A stretch of DNA of 64,000 bases from the NCBI RefSeq assembly GCF_947179515.1, contig NC_067481.1:45907900-45971899 (forward strand), read 5' to 3'. Below the pieces are notes generated by a model. It had not been told where the DNA came from. It made no database searches and saw nothing but the letters and a program-made list of their open reading frames with translations. Origin of the DNA: Apodemus sylvaticus. Taxonomy: Eukaryota; Chordata; Mammalia; Rodentia; Muridae. Positions 56,252 through 64,000 of the stretch are shown piece by piece. Position 1 is the stretch's first letter; the number at the start of each line of letters is the position of its first letter. The position numbers were made by a program, and so were the translations under genes.

Positions 56252-56458
56252 AGACGTGTGTGTGTGTGTATGTGTGTGTGTATGTGTGTGTGTGTATTTT
56301 ATTTATTTTGCTTTTTTTGTTCTGAGATATAGTCTCATACAGTTCTGGCTGGATCTGAAACTCAGTATAGACCAGGTTGGCCTTGAATTCATGGAGAATC
56401 TCTGCCTCTGCCTCCTGAGAGCTGCTGAGATTATAGGTGTGCACAACCATTCCTGATA
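56252..56458 (-). repeat. (TG)n plus old B1 SINE
   Basis: TG/TATG repeat at 56252-56297. A diverged reverse B1 follows: 'ctgagatatagtctcataca', 'gaccaggttggccttgaatt', 'ataggtgtgcacaaccattc'. Confidence 0.85.
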
Positions 56459-56511
56459 CATCCATATTAAATTTCCAATTAATTTTCCAATTAAACTTCC
56501 AAAAAAGCAAG

Positions 56512-56662
56512 GCTGAGTATGATGGTTCATATCTTTAATCCTGGCACTCAGGAGGCAGAGGCACAAAGGTCTCTGTGAGTTTGGGGTTATCCTGGTCCAC
56601 ATGGCGAGCTCCAGAACAGCCTGAACTACACAGAGAAACTGTGTCTCAAAATGAATGAGTAA
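56512..56662 (+). repeat. Old B1 SINE
   Basis: 'ggctgagtatgatggttcat', 'ggcactcaggaggcagaggc', 'gagaaactgtgtctcaaaat'. Confidence 0.85.
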
Positions 56663-56767
56663 GTAAGATCCTGGCCTGCACTTTACATTCAGAGCACAAC
56701 CTTCACTTCAGATGCCCGGTCTCCAGGGCTGCCAGAGTGCTCAGAACAGCTCTGGAGAGGTCTAGAA

Positions 56768-57195
56768 ATGGAGTGTGCCCTCCATCCTGGTTAGGTTTTT
56801 TTTTTTTGTCAACTTAACACAAGCTAGAGTTGTCTGGGAAGTTGTGTATCAATGGAAAAAATGCCCCTGTCAGATAAACCTTCAAGGCATTTTCTTGATT
56901 AATGTTTGATATGGGAGTATCAAGCTCACCGTGGGCAATGCCACTCTAGGCAGGAGGTCCCACGTGGTATTAGTAGGCTGAGTGAGCTATGGGGGGTGGG
57001 AGAGGGGGGAGGGGAAGAGCCGGTAAACAGCACCCCTCCATGGTATGTCTCTACTTCGGTTCCTGCCTCCAGGTTCCTGTCTTGAATTTCTTCTCTGACT
57101 TCCCTTCATGATGAACTGTGGAAAACTCTTTCCTCCCCAAATTGCTTTTGGCCATAGTGTTTATCACATCAAAAGAAGGCAAACCAGGACAGAAT
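56768..57195 (+). repeat. Rodent medium-reiterated repeat (family name not fixed)
   Basis: Recognisable rodent interspersed sequence: 'tgtcaacttaacacaagcta', 'gcattttcttgattaatgtt', 'cagcacccctccatggtatg', 'tgatgaactgtggaaaactc', 'ccaaattgcttttggccata'. A G-rich run near 56990-57020 interrupts it. I cannot give the exact family without a repeat library. Confidence 0.7.
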
Positions 57196-57227
57196 GTATT
57201 CATAAGGGTAAGAAATCTATGAGGGAG

Positions 57228-57400
57228 CTAGAAAAATGGCTCAGTGGTTAAGAACATTGGCCACTCTTCCAAAGGACCCAGGTTCAATTCCCAGCACCCA
57301 CATGGCAGCTCACAACTGTCTGTAACTCCAGTTCCAGAGGATCTGACATTCTCACACAGAACTACGTGCAGGCAAAATGTCAATGAACATAACATTTTTA
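57228..57400 (+). repeat. B3-family SINE
   Basis: 'gctagaaaaatggctcagtg', 'cagcacccacatggcagctc', A-rich tail. Confidence 0.9.
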
Positions 57401-57415
57401 AAAATTAATTTATTG

Positions 57416-57602
57416 GGCTGGAGAGATAGCTCAACGGGTAAGAGCAACTGACTGCTCTTCCGAAGGTTCTGAGTTCAAATTCCAACAACCACATGGTGGC
57501 TCACAACCATCTGTAATGAGATCTGATGCCCTCTTCTGGTATGTCTGACGACAGCTACAGTGTAGTCACATATAATAAATAAATAAATCTTTAAAAAAAT
57601 AA
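57416..57602 (+). repeat. B2 SINE
   Basis: 'gggctggagagatagctcaa' to 'taataaataaataaatcttt'. Confidence 0.96.
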
Positions 57603-57911
57603 TTAGTTAAAAAAAAAAGGAGAAATCTGATTGGATCAACTAGCTCTTTATAGCTACTGTAGCAAGAACCCATCTCCCTCTGAGATCAGTTTCTCTACCT
57701 GTGCATTGGTACAAGCGTGTGTGCTTGTGTGTGGGTGTGTGCTTGTGCGTGCGCATATGGAAACCAGAGGTTTACCTCAGGCAGGGCCTTTCACAAGCCT
57801 GAAGCTCATGGAATGTCAGGCCCCTGAATCCCAGGGATCCCTAGGATCTTTGCCTCCCCAGCTCTGGGATTACAATTAGTCCCACCCCCACCGCTTGCTG
57901 GCTTTTTGTTA

Positions 57912-58050
57912 TTTCTTCTAGACAGGGGTTCTCTTTGAAGCCCCAGGAGTCCTGGAACTCACTCTGTAGACCAGGCTGTAGATCAGAGATCCTTCTGCCT
58001 CTGCCTCCTGAGTGCTGGGATTAAAGGTGTGCGCCACCACTGCCCGGCAG
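57912..58050 (-). repeat. B1 SINE
   Basis: 'ttctagacaggggttctctt' to 'gtgcgccaccactgcccggc'. Confidence 0.93.
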
Positions 58051-58069
58051 GCCACTTGTTTGTCTGCTT

Positions 58070-58243
58070 GTTTGTTTTTGTTTTTGTTGTTTTTGTTGTT
58101 TTTGTTTTTGTTGTTTTTGTTTTTTCGAGACAGGGTTTCTCTGTGTAGCCCCACTCTGTAGACCAGGCTGGCCTCAAACTCAGAAATCCTCCTTCCTCTG
58201 CCTCCCAAGTGCTGGGATTACAGGCGTGCGGCACCACGCCCGG
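58070..58243 (-). repeat. B1 SINE with (TTTTTG)n tail and internal deletion
   Basis: TTTTTG/TTG tail, 'tcgagacagggtttctctgt', then 'gtagccccactctgtagacc', which lacks about 16 bp of the normal body. Ends 'gcaccacgcccggc'. Confidence 0.93.
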
Positions 58244-59864
58244 CTGCTTGTTTGTTTTTTAACCTGAGTCATGGGGCACAAACTCAGGTTCTTGTGCTTA
58301 TAAGCTTTACCATGAAAGCTATCTCTCCAGCTCCTCTGGCCTCAGTTTCTCCTACATAAAACTAAAATTTTTGCTTCTAAATGTTCCAATGAACAGTCCC
58401 CGGAAGCTGGAAGACAGGAAACATAAACCCCTAAAAGCACCAATCAGGAGCAATCTTGGTTAGCCACGTCTAGACTCAGTGAGACTCAGTGAGTGGAGAC
58501 AGAGTGCGAGACTGTCTCCTCCCAAACGCTGCTGGGAATAAGGCCCAGGCAGCTCCAACCTATCCAGGCCATGGCATCTTTGGAGGTCACCACCACACTG
58601 TGCTAAAGGCATAGATACCTGGAGAAGAAAATGAAGACAAATGGAGACTTAGGAGGGGACCAACAAAGGGATCTCAGGTCCTAGCCAACCCCAGAAAACA
58701 GTACTGTCTGCCATGCTGTCTCTACCCAGTGCTGGCCTGGCTGTGGGTTAGGCAGTAGAGCACTATCAACAGAAAACAGTCTGAGGATTCTAGAATCTCT
58801 GAGCTGCAAAAGTCCCTTAGAAGTAATTTTCCATAAGCCCCTCTTCTCAGCATAAGCCTCACTGTCACTGCAACAGGCAAGACCAAACAGCACCACAGGG
58901 AACAGCTCTGACTAAAACTGTTAAGGATCTTGTATCTAGGCCTGGGTTTGCCACAGGTCTCCAGGGGACCTTGAGTCTGTCACTTTGCTCAAGGTTGAAC
59001 TAAATAATCTAGACCTCCTCCAGCTCTGAAATTCCAACAGTCCAACTCTCCTGTGAACACAAGTTAACCGTTAACTTTCTGTCAAAGATACGACTTTCTC
59101 TCATCACAGGCCTGGGGCCTTCAGAGACTGTGCTGTGAGTCACTTACCACCCTCGTCCTGCTACCATTATCTGCACAGCCCACAAAGCAGCCTTCCGCCA
59201 CCGCCAGACCCATGCGGCCAGGCCTGGCTGTGGATCCAGACTCTCCCAAGCCATGTGTCTACACTACCTGGTTGCCTGCACCCTCCTCTTGGACTGAGTT
59301 TGTGATACAGCTGCAGCTGCCTCTGCTGCTGAACCCCACCCCCCCTCCAACTAGGCCGTGCTGAGTTTACTACAGAGCTGGGTTCCACGTCTCTCTTAGA
59401 GTCCTAGGGCTTGCCAGTGGCTCCTGTCCTCAGATGAAAGGCTCCCGCAGCTGAGACCACCGTCTCCCAGATCCTCAGGCTGGGCTGCAGCTCTCCTGCC
59501 CTGACCCTTCCTCTCCTACCCTCTCCCTTCCTTTCAGGGACTTTAGCCTTGTAATCATTCTGACTTCTTTCCCTAACTCTCCTGACCAGGAAGCTTTTCC
59601 TAATTTTGAGTGGAGGAAAGGTAATGTGTCTGTAAGTTACTTTGACCATCCTGACTCCAAGTACAATTCAGCAACTCATCTGCTTTATTATCGTAGGACA
59701 GTCAGCCTCTCGAAGGCGAGGACCACTCAGTACAAATGTGCACCATCCACATTCACAAAACAAAGTACAACTCAAAGAGCAAGGATGGATCTCAAAAACA
59801 TTTGAAACAAGAAAGAAGCCACTGACAAAAGCATGCACATTGATATCATTCTTTTCTTTCTTTC

Positions 59865-59996
59865 TTTTTCTTAATTTTTCCTTTTTCAAGATAGGGTCTC
59901 GTATAACCAGGCTGGACTTGAACTCACTATGTAGCAGAGGATGGCTCTGATGCTCTTGAGTGCTGGGATTCCAGGCATTTACCACTCTACCCAGTG
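59865..59996 (-). repeat. Old B1 SINE
   Basis: 'caagatagggtctcgtataa', 'gagtgctgggattccaggca'. Eroded head. Confidence 0.75.
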
Positions 59997-60274
59997 GTAT
60001 GAGTCTACTTATTGCAGGCAAAACTAATCTATGGTGAGAAAGGCCAGGGCAATGGTTTATCCCTGGGGACTAAAGGTCAGGAATGTGTGAGAAAGGGCAC
60101 GAGGGAGGGGACTTTCTGTAGCCATGCATATTCAGAGAGGGCTAAGCTGACAAGCTTACACATTTGTTGGTTGCTATCAGTGCATTTGCTTGAGCGTAAG
60201 TATTTACTAAAAAAAAAAAAAAAAAAGAGGAGGAGGAAGAGGAAGAGGAGAGAGAAAACTTAACTGTTAGACAC

Positions 60275-60425
60275 AGTGACCACTCACGCCATTGATCCTA
60301 GGACTTGGGAGGCAGAGGAAGGGGTGGACCTTTAAGTTCCAGGCCAGCCTGGTCTACAGAGCGAGTTCCAGGCAGCCAGAGCTAAACAGTGAGACCCTGT
60401 CCCAACAAACAAACAAAAAAACAAG
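60275..60425 (+). repeat. Old B1 SINE
   Basis: 'cttgggaggcagaggaaggg', 'aggccagcctggtctacaga', 'gagaccctgtcccaacaaac'. Confidence 0.88.
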
Positions 60426-61489
60426 ATTCAAAAAACCCAAACAACTGTAAAAACAAATGCCAAATTCTAGTTAATACATATAAACTACAGGACTGAGTGG
60501 AGCATGCTAATCGCTTTAACTTTCCTTGGGACGTGTCAGTCATCTCATATAATTTCATAGATGGACAAGGGATAAGACTGTGAGCAGTGAGGGAGAAGCG
60601 GTGGGTGCAGGGTCTAGGAAGCTCAGTAGCTGCAAAATTCTGTCACTTTTGTCGATCTCTGTGATAAGATGCAGGAAAACACGTGTGTACCAAGTGCCTA
60701 CTAAATACAAATGGTATCAAAGTAAATAAACCTAGTAAAAAGCTCGGGCTTTGGCCGTCAGGTGAAGACATAGGGACAAAGAAGTACCACCTATGCTGCT
60801 TGGGATGAGTCACTTAGAGACATGGAACACTGCCTTCTCCTCATCTGTAAGGTGGTCACACTGGTAGTACCTACCACAAAAGGAGTGAGAAGCCAGAGGA
60901 CGGAAGGCACCTAACAGATTGCACAAACATGCATGTAGGTGTTCTTACCATGCCTAGTCACACAGCAGCTCTCAAGAACGGTAACAAAGGACAACCACGA
61001 CACTGCAGCAACTGGAGGTACTTGGCATCTGAAATCCAGGCCCAATGACTTGAATTATCTGCACAACCCACCTAAGGAGAATTAACTCCGCAAAGTTGTC
61101 CTCTAACCTCCATATGTGTCATAGCATGCACTTCCCCCAAATACAGACACACAAGCACCACGCATACATTAATGTTTTCTAATTAATGATATGCAAATGA
61201 GTATATGTTTGACACATTCACAAAGTAAATTAAAGCTATTTGTATGCACAACTCCAAATCCTGTAGCATATATGATATATAAAGTTTTCTTTTTGTTGCT
61301 GTTTTTGAAAGGACAGGTTAAAAACTAGCCTCAAAGGCAACAGGTAGCCGAGGGATGACCTTGAACAAGAGATCCAGCTGCTCTTCCACCTCCAAAGGCA
61401 CAGTCTTTGCCAGTCGACTAACACAAGTGCAAACCAGCACACATGTGACTAAATGAAGTCTGTTGTTTTCTCTTTGTTTTGTTTTTGAT

Positions 61490-61640
61490 TTTTGGTTTTT
61501 CAAGACAGGATTTCTCTGTGAAGCCCTGGCTATCTTGAAACTTGCTCTGGTAGACCAGGAAGACCTCAGACTCAGAGATCTGCCTGCCACTGACTCTTTG
61601 GTGCTGTGATTAAAGGCGTCCACCACTGATTGCCACCACT
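61490..61640 (-). repeat. B1 SINE, diverged
   Basis: 'tcaagacaggatttctctgt', 'gatctgcctgccactgactc', 'gattaaaggcgtccaccact'. Confidence 0.88.
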
Positions 61641-61767
61641 GGCTTTAGACGTCTGTATATGGACAGTAAAGTCCAAAGGTATGAAGGGGAGCCGGCGACC
61701 AAGACCAGATGGATCTAGGGGTTTGAGTCCACAGCCCTCCTTAGCTATTGCTAAGAATGTTGACAGG

Positions 61768-61950
61768 AGGGCTAGAGCGTTAAGAGCACGGACTGTTCTT
61801 CCAGAGGTCCTAAGTTCAATTCCCAGCATCCACATGGTGGCTCACAACCATCTGTAATGGTTTGATGTCCTCTTCTGGTGTGTGTGAAGACAGTGCCAGT
61901 GTACTCACATATATAAAATAAATCTTTAGAAAAAAATAAAAATAAAAAAA
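61768..61950 (+). repeat. B2 SINE
   Basis: 'gttaagagcacggactgttc', 'cacatggtggctcacaacca', tail tataaaataaatcttt. The first bases of the head are degraded. Confidence 0.93.
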
Positions 61951-62684
61951 TAAAAAATAATGTTGACAGGAAATTCACAGATGCAGAAACACAAACAGCC
62001 AACAAAAAGAGCAACTGGGCTTTTATAACAGCCACAGACATGTGTCACAGGCATGTAGGTTTTTTAATAAGAGCAACATTGATTAGGGTGTGGGAAACAG
62101 AGACTCTTATCTACGTTAATTAAAGTACAAAGTCATACAATTTCTTTTTGTAAAAGTGTAAATGACATTTATTTATTCTGTGCGCAGGCGCTGATGTGCA
62201 CCGGTGGGGGTCAGAGGACAACTTACGGGAGCCATTGCTCTCTTCCCGATAGGTACGCTCAGGGGATCACACTCAGAACCCAGGCCAGAATCTCGGAGGA
62301 CCAGGCCAGGGGATCACACTCAGAATCTCGGAGGCCAGAGCCTCTGTCTGCTGGGGCATCTCACTGACCCCATGGCTCTCTTTATGAGCAACACCAAGGC
62401 CAGGCCACTTCTATTACAGAAACAGGAACTGCCTCATGAACTGGTATTTTATCTTTACACAGGAGCCATGCTAATGCCTGGACCATTCCATTTTAGTAGA
62501 CATATTGTGAGAGTAAGCCCTGGCATAATGTTCTAGTAGGGCAAATGGGCAGTGTCTACAAAATTACTTATATACATGATTTTTTGACTGGTCCAATGTG
62601 TTTTTTATATATTTTTTCAATTTTACGTGCATATGTGCACTTACTTGAGTAATACCATGTGTGTGCTGGTACATGAAAAAGCCA

Positions 62685-62842
62685 GGCTGGGCAGTGGTGG
62701 CGCACGCCTGTGATCCCAGCACTCTGGGAGGCAGAGGCAGGAGGATTTCTGAGTTCGAGGCCAGCCTGGTCTACAGAGTGAGTTCCAGGACAACCAGGGC
62801 TACACAGAGAAACCCTGTCTCGAAAAGACGAAAAAAAAATTT
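62685..62842 (+). repeat. B1 SINE
   Basis: 'gctgggcagtggtggcgcac' to 'aaccctgtctcgaaaagacg'. Confidence 0.96.
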
Positions 62843-62850
62843 AAAGCTGG

Positions 62851-62851
<1 letters not shown>

Positions 62852-62887
<36 letters not shown>
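62852..62887. repeat. (TG)n microsatellite
   Basis: About 17 TG units downstream of the B1 tail. Confidence 0.96.
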
Positions 62888-62889
<2 letters not shown>

Positions 62890-63499
62890 AGTTGTGGATG
62901 AGAAAATTGAGTGGAATGGCATTTTGTTCAACTACTTTTCTACAGCTTTATTTTCTACAGAAAACATAAAAATATGTTCGTTAAGTTATATTTTAATGTA
63001 ACATTTAACCCTCTGTACATATCCATATCACAAGTCTTTAAAAGTTCTGCAGAGATAGCCGTATTAGCTCAAAGAGCTGTAAAGGGTTTGGCGGCACCTG
63101 TGACAAGCCTGGGTTTGGATGCCAGCTCTGCACCAAAAACAACCCAAAAGGTCCGACCCAGAGTCAGAGGCGGGACAAGTGTCCGTTTCAAAAAATGAAA
63201 AAAGGAATCCTGACAAGGTAGTGAGCAATCCACGGCTATCGGAGCAGTAAATAGGATTTGCCACGGCCAGTATAAGGCTTGCCTTCTCGTCTTCAAAAAC
63301 TTTCAGTGACTTCCGCAGCTTTGGGACAGAGTTAAATGGGCCATCCTGCCGCAGGCAAAGCAGAAAACTCCAGGAAATGGAAACTACCATAGCATTAGCC
63401 TCCCCAAACTGGGGACCCTGACTGGACTGCCAAGGATTGATCCTTAGGTCAGTCCCCATACCCCACCCCACAGTCATAAATAAATACAAAGGAAATGCC

Positions 63500-64000
63500 T
63501 TCCGGAGGAGGCCGGCCTCTTTCCCTTGGCCTCTGACCTCCGGAGCAGTGGCTCCCTCCGGTCCTCGGCCCCTCTCCCAGGCCGGCACGCTGTGGCGCAG
63601 CGCCATGCGGGGTCGCACAGGCTGACCTGGCCCGCGCCCGCCGCGCCCGCCGGTTCTGCTGAGCTCCGCAGCGCCGCGTGACTCACAGCCAGGTCACACG
63701 GAGCTTATCTGGGCTCCAGGTGTGCAGGCTTCTCACATGACATCAGCGGGCTCGCCCAGAGCAGCCCAGTCGCCCCGCGGCCCTCTGCGTTTCCTCGCCA
63801 GGCGGCCCGCACAGCAGCATCTGCAGCTCCGCAGCTGCTGCGGAACCCACTCCCACCGCACGCTGAAGGCTGCGGACCAGGGAGGACGGTGGCGGGAGAA
63901 TGCCCAAGGCCCAGCCCTCCCTTTCCAAGTGTCACCTCAGGCTCCAGCGCCTCCTGCCTGCAGCCCAGCCCGCAGCCCAGCCCTGCCACTGCTCTGCGGG
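63500..64000 (-). promoter_or_regulatory. Myo18a: CpG-rich right edge: likely Myo18a alpha promoter / non-coding exon 1
   Basis: CpG density rises sharply from about 63500, strongest at 63590-63680 (runs such as cccgcgcccgccgcgcccgc), and continues to the window end. Sites seen: AP-1 tgactca at 63679-63685, GATA-type ttatct at 63705-63710, and CRE-like tgacatca at 63738-63745. A possible minus-strand donor is CCAG/GTCAGC with the exon end at 63627. The alpha coding exon begins with an acceptor 81 nt before its ATG, so a 5' non-coding exon must exist upstream. This is the best place for it in the window. The transcription start cannot be fixed by reading. Confidence 0.5.

Larger units (their letters stand above)
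54239..63500 (-). other. Myo18a: Myo18a first intron (alpha), about 9 kb, SINE-rich
   Basis: Pyrimidine-rich acceptor side at 54239-54300. SINEs and a medium-reiterated repeat follow (listed separately). 58.3-59.85, 60.5-61.45 and 62.9-63.5 kb show nothing I can name. Confidence 0.75.

Overview
This is a mammalian, almost certainly mouse, genomic window. B1 (Alu-like), B2 and B3 SINEs occur in large numbers on both strands, many nearly intact, with abundant CA, CT, GGAA and TGGA microsatellites. There are no prokaryotic-type operons. All convincing coding sequence is spliced and belongs to one gene on the minus strand, the unconventional myosin Myo18a (myosin XVIIIa, MysPDZ). Transcription runs from high to low coordinates. 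The window holds the 5' part of the gene, about 965 codons of a protein usually about 2,050 residues long. The rest of the motor and the coiled coil lie beyond base 1.

Layout in transcription order: a CpG-rich segment at the right edge (about 63.5-64.0 kb) is the likely promoter and non-coding first exon of the long (alpha) form. A 9 kb SINE-rich intron follows. The exon at 53159-54238 carries the alpha start codon, the Lys/Glu-rich tract and the PDZ domain (333 codons). A 41 kb intron follows for alpha. Inside it is a second, alternative N-terminus: a candidate muscle-type promoter and start exon at 28.2-28.6 kb (MEF2 site, E-boxes, GC box, G-quadruplex tract, ATG CGG followed by a perfect splice donor), then phase-0 exons at 19475-19534, 16614-17321 (proline-rich) and 13668-13703. 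This agrees with the described striated-muscle gamma isoform of Myo18A. Both N-termini join in phase 0 to the shared exon at 11801-11888. The window then contains the motor-domain exons down to 817: P-loop, switch I, a 12-nt microexon flanked by two RBFOX motifs, a degenerate switch II, and further motor sequence.

The protein is an actin-associated myosin with very weak or no motor ATPase activity. The sequence shows why: the P-loop and switch II depart from the myosin consensus. Isoform choice at the N-terminus would decide whether the motor carries a PDZ/Lys-Glu module or a disordered proline-rich module.

The rest of the window is intron with repeats. The most notable are a 26-bp, about 30-copy CpG-rich minisatellite between two motor exons, two fossil Tigger-type DNA transposons, a TG-rich minisatellite, a TGGA array, a compound CT/GT/GA repeat, exact tandem duplications of 21 and 32 bp, and a small isolated CpG-rich segment at 38 kb that may be the promoter of an independent plus-strand transcript. 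No tRNA, rRNA, CRISPR or independent protein gene could be supported.
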